A stretch of DNA of 64,000 nt from Candidatus Peregrinibacteria bacterium (GTDB lineage Bacteria; Patescibacteriota; Gracilibacteria; CAIRYL01; GCA-016699755): contig CP065009.1 of the NCBI GenBank assembly GCA_016699755.1, positions 1,496,579-1,560,578 on the forward strand, given 5' to 3'. The notes under the pieces are model-generated. The model had not been told where the DNA came from. It searched no databases and worked only from the letters and a program-made list of their open reading frames with translations. A program made the position numbers and the translations under genes. Shown one piece after another: positions 18,901 to 27,302 of the stretch (positions are counted from its first letter, which is position 1; each line of letters opens with the position of its first letter).

Positions 18901-20939
18901 TCTGTCGGTTCTGGAGAAATAAAGAGAGATTGAAGAACCTGCTTTGTTTTTTTAATATTCGCGACTGCCAGAGGAAGGTCGGAGGTTGCAATATTCTCGA
19001 GTACTTTTTGAAATTCTTCTGGACTTGTACTGAGGAGTTCTGCGGCAGATTGTGTGTCTTGAAGCAATTGTCGCGCATTTTTCGAAAGCCCCTCTTTAGG
19101 AAAATTTCTTATTTCCTCAAATATCGACTCAAGTTCTTCTTGAGAAATATTCAGCTCTTCTAATGGATGCTTTGGAAGTCCTTCTTCTCGAATATCTTTT
19201 CCGTTCATACCATCAACAGCATTCCAGAGACTCGATTTTACGAGATTTTCCATTTCTTTTGCGGCAGAGAGAAGCACATATCGTCGTAGATCCCCCCCTG
19301 CTTCTACAAAGGGCTCGGTAAGTTCGTGCGAGCAAAATTCCTCAAAAAGAGTTTTGAGCTCCCCTTCTGAAATATGTTGAAGTTCAGGGTGTTTTTTGCA
19401 GGCGATGAGAAAAAATTTTTCTTGATGCAACGGATCTGCAGTGGAAATACTCGAAAGACTTTTTGCCACTTGTGCTACTGTCTTTTCTGAAATTCCTATT
19501 TCTTTTGCCCATTCCTGAACACATTTGAGTTCATAAGTTTTGGGGATATGTTCTTCATTTTGAATCGCTTCTTCTTTGGCCCCTGAAGATTGTGAAGCAG
19601 AAAAGCGATCATCGGATGCTTTTTCAATTTCGGCATAAATTTTTGGAATATCCTCGTTAGTTTCTTTAATATGTTTTCCTGTGGCGCCTACAGCTCCACT
19701 GAGGAGATGGTGAAGCATTCTTATTTCTTCCTGTTCGCTTTTGGTAGAATACTTTATGTCTGCTTGTAAACTTGCGAGAATTTCTTCTTCGCTTCCCTCT
19801 TGTGCCAAACGGAGAAGAAGTTCGATCCGTTTTCCTTTTCCGAGAATTACTTTCGTCGCTATATTTTTCCATTCTTCTGGATTTTCAGGACTATCCTGTG
19901 CTGCCATTTCTCCTACTGCGGGAAGAAAATCGCTCACAAGTTGGGAAATATCTTCCCATATTTCTTTGAGTTCTTCTCCACATTTTTTAAGAGCTTCTTC
20001 GGTATTGTGCTGGATTTCTGTAAATACCAAAAATGCCAATTTTTCCATAAGTTTTCTCTGCTGAGCTCTCGTTTTTGCTTGTTCATTCGCTATCATTTCT
20101 TGGGCTTTCCGCGAAATGTCGGGGTTGTTGAGTATGGCAATTTTTTTGAGCATGCTTTCGGCAGGAGTTTTTTGGTTTTGAGAAACTTCCGCTTCTTCAT
20201 TGAGCTTCTTTTTTCCAATCATTTCCCTGCCCTGTGTTGCTGTTTCAAAATAATTTTTATCCACCTCTTCTCGTGCCCCTTGTACATTCATTTTTCGTGC
20301 CCAGTCGATCAAATTTGCTGCATTTTCTCGAGCGGTCTTTGGAATATTTTGAAGAAGCTCTGCGGAGAAATAGCTTAGCACAAATCTTCGCACATCCATT
20401 CGTATATTTGGGTCTTGTGCTAAATTCCAGAGGAGATCGAAATATCTGCCGAAATAATCTCGGCGTTGTTTTTCGTCCCATGATTCCTCTCCTTCTTTGA
20501 GAATTGCTTGTGGAGTAGATTTTGTAAAGAGTTTTCGGAATTCAAATTGAATTTCTCCTGGTTTTTCGAGAAGTGCGATCATCTCTTTTTTATCTTTTTC
20601 TGCGCTCAAAAACGACTCAAGAGTTCCTCGAGTTTCGGGTGATAGGAATTTTAAATTAATCCCTTTTATTTCAAGCAAATCATTTTCATGTAGTGTTCTT
20701 TGTTGTGCGATACCAATATATTTCTGTGCTTTTCCTTCTGCTATTTTTCGCAATTGTTCCTTTTCTATTACTGTGATTTCGGGAGTTGTTTCGATTTCTA
20801 TTGGGCTTCCTCCTCCTTGTCCAGACGATCTAGAAGTATTTATGTTCCACACGGGACGCGACTCAAGAAGAAAATGAGAGTCTTTTCTTTTTTTGTTGAA
20901 ACAAAAGCCTGTATATGACGAGATTAAGAGTGGTGTCAT
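15984..20939 (-). CDS. Giant protein with HEXXH metallopeptidase signature
   Basis: 1651 residues from the ATG at 20937-20939; a GTG six codons earlier is less likely because the promoter's -10 box overlaps it. I know no family for the whole protein. It is mostly predicted helical and highly charged (E, K, Q rich), with no signal peptide and no clear membrane helix. Near the middle, LSHEILHLADFS gives the zincin motif with His854, Glu855 and His858, and 60 residues later NREEIQTELLAHLL puts Glu918 where gluzincins carry the third ligand. The last 500 residues are richer in Gly, Asn and aromatics and look like a separate folded part. It stands alone, with its own leaderless promoter. The role is unknown; a metalloprotease with scaffold arms is an inference. 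Confidence 0.8.
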   Translation of the reverse strand: MTPLLISSYTGFCFNKKRKDSHFLLESRPVWNINTSRSSGQGGGSPIEIETTPEITVIEKEQLRKIAEGKAQKYIGIAQQRTLHENDLLEIKGINLKFLSPETRGTLESFLSAEKDKKEMIALLEKPGEIQFEFRKLFTKSTPQAILKEGEESWDEKQRRDYFGRYFDLLWNLAQDPNIRMDVRRFVLSYFSAELLQNIPKTARENAANLIDWARKMNVQGAREEVDKNYFETATQGREMIGKKKLNEEAEVSQNQKTPAESMLKKIAILNNPDISRKAQEMIANEQAKTRAQQRKLMEKLAFLVFTEIQHNTEEALKKCGEELKEIWEDISQLVSDFLPAVGEMAAQDSPENPEEWKNIATKVILGKGKRIELLLRLAQEGSEEEILASLQADIKYSTKSEQEEIRMLHHLLSGAVGATGKHIKETNEDIPKIYAEIEKASDDRFSASQSSGAKEEAIQNEEHIPKTYELKCVQEWAKEIGISEKTVAQVAKSLSSISTADPLHQEKFFLIACKKHPELQHISEGELKTLFEEFCSHELTEPFVEAGGDLRRYVLLSAAKEMENLVKSSLWNAVDGMNGKDIREEGLPKHPLEELNISQEELESIFEEIRNFPKEGLSKNARQLLQDTQSAAELLSTSPEEFQKVLENIATSDLPLAVANIKKTKQVLQSLFISPEPTEIDEDSPLFQKQREREAREKGISLKEAQENIKQRVRNAQNQPRLSVSEQLREGLEILGKTRQDPVSLKNTAKLQEKGREIREGFHTLLSWGLEEYPNETEVINLREIKNIVGENVIKPIQDDMFEKEYSHETIAIFHVPQKNVCHIFLRQSDYQILFDENINPERKKIILQTLSHEILHLADFSGKTKFSKQLFRDLQNAEGGKALIEQFSKKLGKNHKSWGKLWKETAFGNREEIQTELLAHLLAGNADTEMQDILREIQRCLGENYVKNLRKEMQNSIATLEPENLDKGLLAASNTQSSKESPDQEMGKTDGENYYHFEFEQRKNSILSKLPDIEKEGGKGAGEYIQNVREKLEALQKAIYTPDVDFKKILEDTSTLEDEVNGALSSIADAQQEKGGFLGDLWNNTTFLSLADIGRMWETIKEYTKRKYERRSKLRSGTAGKAIFGNTALGSDFNNNIQNAEADEVGNYKKALDQMDPWQVMGVLSQSKNKDELKACLLRLSELGAIDWTDKNIWRGLEKFQNVARFLPSDANNQISLRAKLNRACGAIWDQDFYPSTERKNRSSVEGKKNEYADMASGDLNYKKSIADMLTKRANGENVDPSRFYAYVELDIKGSNTDPILMFWNLVQGVRRGLLTMDNIKKMEGANHNQYAPIRWFGQVKATPQYLSGIGEVFSDKNEPGSMPNDFREWFYTHVLTLSDIRERIIKSAATGGWDHDMAVMQGSIGNANTAKTHFSTINTGKSQHDPTAYPNMMVGMLMNISSMARHPEEFSDEKDLFEKFAEHIEYTTAFMAYGGGRMFNIGNAYGKDKFHTLGPTELNGRARMASSYGADNGKAEKGKDFLDRHTDILQATGIDFFSFLDAKTTTREEEQQNAEHFLHTIEQQMPGSVTAEVRRLATDKEGVLQSIGQILRNYYEKNPEGALRIMKKAFSTTRKIYSDDHKESSSIASFSYQRGESATPTQPPNLYQ

Positions 20940-20947
20940 TTTAGGGT

Positions 20948-20976
20948 ATTTTATCACATTTTATTGTTTATTGCAA
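20948..20976 (-). promoter_or_regulatory. Promoter giving a leaderless transcript
   Basis: On the minus strand TTGCAA (20971-20976), 17-base spacer, TAAAAT (20948-20953). Eight bases separate the -10 box from the ATG at 20939, so transcription would begin at or next to the start codon. Confidence 0.6.
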
Positions 20977-21045
20977 TTTTTTGTAACTCATTTTTTCTGT
21001 TCTCTTTTGAATATCTTTCTCTCTTTTTTCCGCAGAGAAAAAGCA

Positions 21046-21074
21046 TTTTCATTCCCCTAAAAAAATGTTACAAT
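21046..21074 (+). promoter_or_regulatory. gapdh promoter
   Basis: TTTTCA (21046-21051), 17-base spacer, TACAAT (21069-21074). Transcript start expected near 21081, leaving a leader of about 17 bases before the ATG at 21098. Confidence 0.5.
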
Positions 21075-21097
21075 GTCAAGTGTCTTTTTTTTCTCCC

Positions 21098-22105
21098 ATG
21101 ACAAAAAAAATTGCTATTAACGGCTTCGGTCGTATTGGTCGTATTGCAACGCGTATTATTTTTGAGCAGAATCTTCCGCTTGAAGTTGTTGCTATTAATG
21201 ATCTCACTGATACTGCAACACTTGCGCATCTCTTTGCGTTCGATTCCACATTTCGGCGATTTAAAGGTGAAGTTTCTTCGGATGAAAGCAGTATTACTAT
21301 TAGTGGTAAAAAAATTGCCGCCTTTGCCGAAAAAGATCCTTCACTCCTTCCTTGGAAAGATTTGGGAGTTGATATTGTTTTGGAATGTACTGGCATTTTT
21401 TGCAAACGCGCTGGAATGGAAAAACATCTTACCGCAGGAGCAAAACAAGTTATTCTCTCTGCTCCCGCAAAAGATGAAATTGATGGCACTTTTGTGGTTG
21501 GCGTAAATGATGGTGATTTTGATCCCGCAAAACACACTCTTCTCTCGAATGCGAGTTGTACCACAAATTGTCTTGCACCAGTAGCGAAGGTTATTGATGA
21601 GGAATTTGGTATTATCAAGGGGCTCATGACAACTATTCACTCTTTTACCGGAGATCAACGCTTGCTTGATGCACCACATAGGGATTTGCGACGTGCTCGC
21701 ACGGCAACTGCTTCTATGGTTCCTACCACTACTGGAGCCGCAAAAGCAGTGGGGCTTGTCCTTCCCAATCTCAAAGGAAAACTCAATGGATTTGCGGTTC
21801 GTGTTCCTACGCCAGATGTTTCGCTCGTTGATCTTACTGTAGAGCTTTCGCGTGAAGTTTCGAAGGAAGACATTAACTCCGCACTAAAAAAAGCGTCCGA
21901 AACTTCTCTAAAAGGAATCTTAGGTTATGAAGAAAGACCGCTCGTTTCATGCGATTTTATCGGTGAAAACTTGAGTTCCGTTGTGGATGCCAAAAGCACC
22001 ATGACTATTGGAAGTATGGCAAAAGTAGTGGCATGGTATGATAACGAATGGGGATACTCCCGCAGACTTTGCGATTTAGCAGTGCTCGTAGCGGAGAAGT
22101 CCTGA
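21098..22105 (+). CDS. gap: Glyceraldehyde-3-phosphate dehydrogenase, type I
   Basis: 335 residues from the ATG at 21098, which puts KIAINGFGRIGR at the N-terminus as usual; the open frame upstream overlaps the promoter. The enzyme oxidises and phosphorylates glyceraldehyde 3-phosphate in glycolysis. The active-site segment SNASCTTNC holds Cys154, and the C-terminal WYDNEWGYSRR is standard. Signatures match the NAD-dependent class I enzyme. A small membrane protein gene follows after 17 bases on the same strand and may be co-transcribed. Confidence 0.97.
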   Translation: MTKKIAINGFGRIGRIATRIIFEQNLPLEVVAINDLTDTATLAHLFAFDSTFRRFKGEVSSDESSITISGKKIAAFAEKDPSLLPWKDLGVDIVLECTGIFCKRAGMEKHLTAGAKQVILSAPAKDEIDGTFVVGVNDGDFDPAKHTLLSNASCTTNCLAPVAKVIDEEFGIIKGLMTTIHSFTGDQRLLDAPHRDLRRARTATASMVPTTTGAAKAVGLVLPNLKGKLNGFAVRVPTPDVSLVDLTVELSREVSKEDINSALKKASETSLKGILGYEERPLVSCDFIGENLSSVVDAKSTMTIGSMAKVVAWYDNEWGYSRRLCDLAVLVAEKS

Positions 22106-22122
22106 TAAGGAATTTTTTTCGC

Positions 22123-22443
22123 ATGAAACTCTTCTTCTTTTTTACCGGTTTTTTTCTTATTCCGCTTTCTGTAAGTGCGGAAGAGATTTCAGCGGAAACA
22201 AAACCAGGGGTTATTTCTGAAGAGTTTTCTGAGCAACCTCTCTCTGTTCCTTTTTCATCGGAACCGAAATCAGTTTCGGTTCCCCAAACCTATACGATGG
22301 CGGTATGGGCTTTTTTTATTGTGGTATTGGTGGGAGTGCTTTCTTCGGCTCGTCGTCGTTCCCCTAGAAGTGGAGTTTCTCCATCTCGACCAGTAAAAAA
22401 TACGAGTATTACTAAGCAGTACGAAGGAGATGTTGAAAACTAG
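22123..22443 (+). CDS. Small membrane protein with signal sequence
   Basis: 106 residues from the ATG at 22123. Residues 1-20 (MKLFFFFTGFFLIPLSVSA) form a cleavable-looking signal peptide, followed by a 40-residue Ser/Glu/Pro-rich exterior segment, a membrane helix (AVWAFFIVVLVGVLSSA) and a basic cytosolic tail. No family recognised. It follows gapdh closely. The composition suggests an envelope protein of a simple type I topology. Confidence 0.6.
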   Translation: MKLFFFFTGFFLIPLSVSAEEISAETKPGVISEEFSEQPLSVPFSSEPKSVSVPQTYTMAVWAFFIVVLVGVLSSARRRSPRSGVSPSRPVKNTSITKQYEGDVEN

Positions 22444-22504
22444 TATCTCATTTTGGAATATATTCATCTCAATCTCCTCAGTATAAGTCTTGTAAGTCTT
22501 TTGT

Positions 22505-22533
22505 TTGGAAATTCATTTGTGAAAGCGTATAAC
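22505..22533 (+). promoter_or_regulatory. rnpB promoter
   Basis: TTGGAA (22505-22510), 17-base spacer, TATAAC (22528-22533). The expected start lies about 10-18 bases before the first paired base of the RNase P RNA. Confidence 0.55.
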
Positions 22534-22550
22534 AATTCTGATCCTTTGCA

Positions 22551-22932
22551 GTATCGGCGTAAATATCCGATCGCCCCGCAAATAGCAGGGAGGAAAGTCC
22601 GGGCGGCTTCGAATCAGCATGACGGCTAACGGCCGTGATTCCGACTCGTTGGAATACGGAAAGTGCCACAGAGACAATACGATCTCGCTTTTAGCGGGAA
22701 AAAGGTGAAAAGTCCTGCCTCAGGCGGGAAGCTCCCGAGTAATCGGGATGGCTCGGTAAACCCCATGTGTCGCAAGGCGGGATGGGAATATTATCAATAA
22801 ACGGAGATTCGACCGATTGATGGTATTGCCCGCCGCTTGAGTTTTTTTGCAAAAAAGCACGGAAGAGAGATGATCGGACGCTTTTTCGAAAGAAAGAGCT
22901 GACAGAACCCGGCTTATCGTTTACGCTGATAC
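22551..22932 (+). ncRNA. rnpB: RNase P RNA (M1-type)
   Basis: The catalytic RNA that removes 5' leaders from precursor tRNAs. Recognised by the conserved core words GAGGAAAGTCCGGGC near 22590, AGTGCCACAGAGACAA near 22660, GTAAACCCCATG near 22757 and GACAGAACCCGGCTTAT near 22900. The ends pair to form P1: GTATCGGCGTAAA at 22551-22563 with TTTACGCTGATAC at 22920-22932. Length about 380 bases, normal for type A. It has its own promoter and terminator. Confidence 0.95.
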
Positions 22933-22935
22933 TCC

Positions 22936-22956
22936 AAAGGAAATCTCCTTATTTTT
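22936..22956 (+). terminator. rnpB terminator
   Basis: Short stem AAGGA / TCCTT with a 4-base loop followed by ATTTTT. It overlaps the last codons of the minus-strand gene at 22949. Confidence 0.6.
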
Positions 22957-23341
22957 GCAAGAGTGCAAAGGAAATGGGACAAGGGATCTTGAGGATTTTT
23001 TCCATAATCTTTCTCCAGTACATTATCGGAATTCCAGTCATCTCTCGAAGTCCAACGTAGTATATTTCGCGTTCTTCTGGTATATCTGAGTCCTTTTCCA
23101 TATACACAATAGGAAGATTATCTGTACAAGATGGGTATATACTTGAATAGTGTAGTAATTTTTTGCGAAGAAGGGCGAGTATTTCCAAAAATTCTCTAAC
23201 GCTTTCGGGATCACCAAGGTAGTAATATTTTCCACGATTTCTTGCATCGTAATATTCGATCCGATCGCTATAGTCTCTGCCTCTTTTCAGAAGGAATGCA
23301 AAAAGTTTCTTATTTTTTCCTTGCTTTTTCCTTCTTGTCAA
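22949..23341 (-). CDS. Hypothetical small protein
   Basis: About 130 residues if started at TTG (23339-23341), very basic at the N-terminus (TRRKKQGKNKK) and rich in Tyr, Arg and Ile. No family recognised. There is no ATG in its first two thirds, and the start codon coincides with a perfect TTGACA, which could instead be a promoter element; the real start may be further in. It ends inside the rnpB terminator on the other strand. Moderate doubt whether it is expressed. Confidence 0.4.
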   Translation of the reverse strand: MTRRKKQGKNKKLFAFLLKRGRDYSDRIEYYDARNRGKYYYLGDPESVREFLEILALLRKKLLHYSSIYPSCTDNLPIVYMEKDSDIPEEREIYYVGLREMTGIPIMYWRKIMEKILKIPCPISFALLQK

Positions 23342-23559
23342 CTTTTGTTTTCCTGATTCAGGTGCGTCTAGACCTCATTTTTGATCATGGTTCTTTTTTG
23401 AAAATGGAGAATACAAATAAAAAATGCTATTTTTCATTCCTTTTGAATTTTTGCTGAATTACTTTGTTTTTTTATTAAAATATTGTAAAATATAATACTC
23501 TCGGCATTTTTAAGAGCGCATTCTGTTAAACGGAACATTTACATAAAACAAAAAAAGAA
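23342..23559 (+). promoter_or_regulatory. Intergenic region with promoter for the transporter-HEAT gene
   Basis: AT-rich stretch. A perfect TATAAT lies at 23491-23496, with only a weak T-rich -35 region 17 bases before it. The transcript would have a leader of about 60 bases. No gene or RNA is recognised in the rest. Confidence 0.4.
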
Positions 23560-25956
23560 ATGAATTCTGTAAAAAAATTTCTCTTCGGTAATACTTTTCT
23601 AAGTCTCTCTCGAGCAGAGTGGGGTCGTGTTATCCCTGCCTTTTTTGTAAAACTCTTTTTTCAGGTTTCTTTTCTTTCTGCTGGAACAGTACTCCTCGCC
23701 CTTTTTGTTGATCGTTATGGTATTTATAATCTTTCCACACTTTTTATTTTTCAGGCTGCTTTTATTATCCTCGGAACCGCTTTTTTTACAGGGTTTTTGC
23801 GACGCGCACATCCGAGTACTCTTGTGCTTATAGGAGTTATTTCTGCCGCTATTCTTCTTATCCTGTCAGCGATCCTTTTTCTTAAAAATCCATTTTGGTC
23901 TTTTTTTGCACTCCTTATTGCACTCTGTGTCTTTTTGATGCAGGTTTCCATTTGGCTTTCGCTCTATATTGAGAACCTCTTTTCTCCGCTTGAAGGCGAA
24001 CGAGCTTTTCCTATTCTCGAAAGTGCAGAGCCAATTGGAGGTATTTTTTCGGGAATCCTTCTCATTGCGCTTTCGGGAACGACAGGTATTTTGGAAACAC
24101 TTGTTATTATTGGGGTGTTACTCTGCCTCATTCCTCCGGCACTCCTCTTTTCTCTCCATCGTCTTCGTTCGATTCCCGTTCTGCGGTCTCATCGTGAAGA
24201 GCGTGCAAAAACACGTTCCGCGAGAAGCTTACTTCAGAGCAGTATTCGCATGTGTGCTCAACATCGGTTTTTAATGAGTCTTGGGTTTCTTGTATTTTTG
24301 CAATATTTTGCCGTGCATTTTCTTGAGTTTCAGTTTACCTCTGCGGTTGATCATTACACACGCGGATCTCTCGTTGGTCCCGTTCCGCAGGGGTCGTACC
24401 ACTATGCCGATAATTTGGTGCACAGCTTTGGAAGTATTCAGATTGGAATTTTTTCCCTCCTCCTCCTTTTACAGCTTCTTTTGGCGAGCACTATTCTGAG
24501 AAAGATGGGCGTTGTGCGAACCTATGCTATTGCACCTCTTTTTGCTCTTGTTGGTTTTTTGGGAATGACGTTTCATTTTGGTTTTTTGACCGCCATTTTT
24601 GCAAAAATGAGTTTTGAAACGGGATACGGTCTCGGAAGAAATGCTTTTCTCAGTAGTTTTTATGCGCTTTCCGAAAATATTCGTGATGAAGCACGAGAGG
24701 CACTTGAGGGTATTGCGCGTCCTTTGGGAATTCTTTTTGGAACTATTCTTCTCGTCACTCTACAATTCTTTTTTTCTACATCACATTTTCTCATCATCTC
24801 TTCGGGAGTACTTGTTGGAAGCGCCACACTTTCTCTTCTTATGATTTCTCGATTTCGAAATCACTATACGCAAACGAGTCGACGAAAGCTTGAAAACAAA
24901 GATAATCTTTCCGAAAAGATGGACGCCATCGAGATATTAAGTCAGCCCGGTCATCGTAATGCTATCGACACTCTTTCTGGAATCTTGTTTCAGAAAGATG
25001 AGGTTCCAGAAGTTCGCGTAAAAACTCTTCAGGTTATTGGGCGCATGGGAAATGTTGATGCTATTCCCGCAATTCTCTCATGCTTCCGTGATTCAAATCC
25101 AAGTGTGTGTCTTGAGGCGGTTCGTGCGCTTGGAAAATTTAAGAACCTTGGACAAGATTTTTTTCTTGAAGCGATTTCTCGATACAGTGTTCAACAAGAG
25201 CTCAAGGAGCTTTTTGTTTCCGGCAGAAGTACCGAACTTAAAATAGAAGTGATGAAGGTGCTTGCAAATTTTAAAGATCCAGAAACAATTCCATTTCTGC
25301 TCCGTGTTTTGCGTTCAAAAGACCCAGAAATTCGTGCTGAGTGTGTTTCGGTATTTGGACTCTTTCATGATATTAGTGTTGTTTCCCATCTTCAGCCACT
25401 TCTTTCTGACGTAAATCCAAAAGTGCGTGCACGTGCCATTGCAACACTTTGGCAGTACCCCTCTCTTCGTCTTCGTCTTGTGCTCGATATTCATTCTCTT
25501 CTCGAATCTTCTCAGGATGAGGAACGTATTGCTGGCATGTATTGTGTAGGAGAGGTTTCTTTGGAGTCGGAAAAGAAATGTCTCTATCGCTTTTTGTATC
25601 ATCGAAACGATCAGCTCCGAAGGAGTGCCGCTATTGCGCTTGCCAAAATGAATGATCCGGTTTCGGTGGAACATCTCGTTAATCTGCTTTTTCATCAAAA
25701 GAAAGAAGAGGGACTCAAGACAAAGAAAATGCTTGGAGTTATTCAAAATGAAACGAGGAAGTGCATCGATCAAGAGAGTTTTCTTCGGGCAAATCATTCT
25801 ATTATGAAGCTACTCCAAAAAACGAAAACGTCTATCTTGGAAAATCTCAGAGAAGGGGAACTTCACGATCTCCTTCATATTTTTCACCTCATTGATGCAG
25901 AGCGTGAAGTTTGCAAAATTCGAATGGTATTAAACCAAAGAGCACTTGCCGTTTAA
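23560..25956 (+). CDS. Polytopic transporter (Npt/Tlc- or MFS-like) fused to HEAT repeats
   Basis: 798 residues. Residues 1-430 contain about twelve hydrophobic helices in the pattern of a major-facilitator-type or nucleotide (ATP/ADP) transporter; the segment GERAFPILESAEPIGGIFSG between helices 4 and 5 resembles that of Npt/Tlc carriers, but I cannot prove the family. Residues about 450-720 are a chain of HEAT/PBS-lyase-like repeats, for example VRVKTLQVIGRMGNVDAIPA, VCLEAVRALGKF and IRAECVSVFGLF. The tail is helical and charged and ends near the membrane side. HEAT arrays usually bind partner proteins. The gene stands alone with its own promoter. Confidence 0.75.
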   Translation: MNSVKKFLFGNTFLSLSRAEWGRVIPAFFVKLFFQVSFLSAGTVLLALFVDRYGIYNLSTLFIFQAAFIILGTAFFTGFLRRAHPSTLVLIGVISAAILLILSAILFLKNPFWSFFALLIALCVFLMQVSIWLSLYIENLFSPLEGERAFPILESAEPIGGIFSGILLIALSGTTGILETLVIIGVLLCLIPPALLFSLHRLRSIPVLRSHREERAKTRSARSLLQSSIRMCAQHRFLMSLGFLVFLQYFAVHFLEFQFTSAVDHYTRGSLVGPVPQGSYHYADNLVHSFGSIQIGIFSLLLLLQLLLASTILRKMGVVRTYAIAPLFALVGFLGMTFHFGFLTAIFAKMSFETGYGLGRNAFLSSFYALSENIRDEAREALEGIARPLGILFGTILLVTLQFFFSTSHFLIISSGVLVGSATLSLLMISRFRNHYTQTSRRKLENKDNLSEKMDAIEILSQPGHRNAIDTLSGILFQKDEVPEVRVKTLQVIGRMGNVDAIPAILSCFRDSNPSVCLEAVRALGKFKNLGQDFFLEAISRYSVQQELKELFVSGRSTELKIEVMKVLANFKDPETIPFLLRVLRSKDPEIRAECVSVFGLFHDISVVSHLQPLLSDVNPKVRARAIATLWQYPSLRLRLVLDIHSLLESSQDEERIAGMYCVGEVSLESEKKCLYRFLYHRNDQLRRSAAIALAKMNDPVSVEHLVNLLFHQKKEEGLKTKKMLGVIQNETRKCIDQESFLRANHSIMKLLQKTKTSILENLREGELHDLLHIFHLIDAEREVCKIRMVLNQRALAV

Positions 25957-25987
25957 GAGATGTGATTGAGATAAGTTCGGAAGCATT

Positions 25988-26593
25988 CTACTTTTCAACA
26001 TCTCTCTTTTGAGGAAGAAAAGCGATTCCAATGAGAAATGTCTCTCGGCTTCGATCACGACTTGCATCAGGTTTAAAGACCTTTGCCTTTCGAAATCGCG
26101 CTCGAAATATTTTCCAAAAAGCGTCAAAATCTTCTCCAACAAATATTTTTAAGAGAAGATTTCCGTTTGGTGGCAAAATTTTTTCTGAAAGAGAGAGGAC
26201 GCGTTCGCAAAGTTTAACGGAATGAAATTGGTCTGCATCTGAAATGCCGCTGGTTTTTGGTGCCATGTCACTGGTGATGACGTGAAATGGGGATTCTTGG
26301 AGAAGTATTTTCTCTACTTCTTCAGAAAAAATATCTCCCTGAAGAAGAGTAACACCCGAAATAGGATCGGTGTGCTGAAGATCAACACCGATAAGCTTTT
26401 TTGGCTGAGCGCGTGATAAGATTTGCAAAAAACTTCCAGGAGCACATCCTAAATCGAGTATAACTTTGTTTTTTGGGAGGAAGTCAGGGAATTTCTTTAA
26501 AATTTCTTCCAACTTATATGCACTTCTGGCGCGAAGTCCGTCTTGCTTTGCTTTTCGAAAAAAGCCGTCTTGCGGATTGAATCGTTTTGGCAT
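25988..26593 (-). CDS. rlmE: 23S rRNA 2'-O-ribose methyltransferase RlmE (FtsJ)
   Basis: 201 residues, normal length. RlmE methylates U2552 of 23S rRNA using S-adenosylmethionine. The cofactor loop is LDLGCAPGSFLQ (about residues 47-58). The catalytic K-D-K-E set is present: Lys in ARSAYKLEE, Asp in TSDMAP, Lys in LLLKIF and Glu in SRETFL. It lies on the same strand as rsmG, 46 bases downstream of it, so two rRNA methyltransferases may be co-transcribed. Confidence 0.93.
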   Translation of the reverse strand: MPKRFNPQDGFFRKAKQDGLRARSAYKLEEILKKFPDFLPKNKVILDLGCAPGSFLQILSRAQPKKLIGVDLQHTDPISGVTLLQGDIFSEEVEKILLQESPFHVITSDMAPKTSGISDADQFHSVKLCERVLSLSEKILPPNGNLLLKIFVGEDFDAFWKIFRARFRKAKVFKPDASRDRSRETFLIGIAFLPQKRDVEK

Positions 26594-26639
26594 AGGAACA
26601 AGATATAATTGAAAGACAGGAGGAAGTAAAATATAGCTC

Positions 26640-27302
26640 TTAGGAAAGAGGATTCTTTTTCGGAACTCCTATTTCTCGTGGAAAACGAGAAGGTGTTTTT
26701 CCGGTTTTTTCAAAAACCCAAAGAACTCGTTTTTCTCCTTCTGGAAGGCTGTATTCCTTTTTATGAATACATTTTATGTTCAACTGTGAGACAATTTTTT
26801 CATCTGAACTATCGTATTCTGGTCCACGATATGCAAGAAAAAGTCCTCCGGTTTTCACAAATGGGGTGGCAAGTTCCGCTGTAACAAGGAATGGGGCAAC
26901 AGCGCGTGCAGTAACACTGTCGAACTGCTCTCGATAGTGTTGGTTTCGTCCAAATTCTTCCATTCTCCCTGTGAGGAGATTACTGTTATCAAGGTGAAGT
27001 GTTGCGATCATTCGAGAAATAGCATCTATTTTTTTTCGTACAGAATCCATGCCAAAAAATTGGTGTTGTGGAAAAAGGAGCGCAAGAGGAAGAAATGGAA
27101 AACCGCCCCCTGTTCCAATATCAAGTACACGTTTTGATGGTTGATTCTCAAAAAATTCAGATGAAGAAAGAGAATCAATAATGTGCTTGTTCCACACTGC
27201 TTTTTCATCCCGCAATGAGGAGAGATTTATTTTACTGTTCTCTTCTAAAAAAACGGAAATAAGCTTTTTGAGGAACTCTTTTTGAGAATCTGTGAGATTC
27301 AT
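26640..27302 (-). CDS. rsmG: 16S rRNA (guanine-527-N7) methyltransferase RsmG
   Basis: 220 residues. The SAM-binding motif VLDIGTGGGFPFLPLA (about residues 60-75) and KINLSS near the N-terminus are typical for RsmG/GidB. The enzyme modifies G527 in the decoding region of 16S rRNA; loss gives low-level streptomycin resistance in other bacteria. The start codon overlaps the leuD stop by four bases (ATGA), which indicates coupled translation with a metabolic gene. Confidence 0.93.
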   Translation of the reverse strand: MNLTDSQKEFLKKLISVFLEENSKINLSSLRDEKAVWNKHIIDSLSSSEFFENQPSKRVLDIGTGGGFPFLPLALLFPQHQFFGMDSVRKKIDAISRMIATLHLDNSNLLTGRMEEFGRNQHYREQFDSVTARAVAPFLVTAELATPFVKTGGLFLAYRGPEYDSSDEKIVSQLNIKCIHKKEYSLPEGEKRVLWVFEKTGKTPSRFPREIGVPKKNPLS

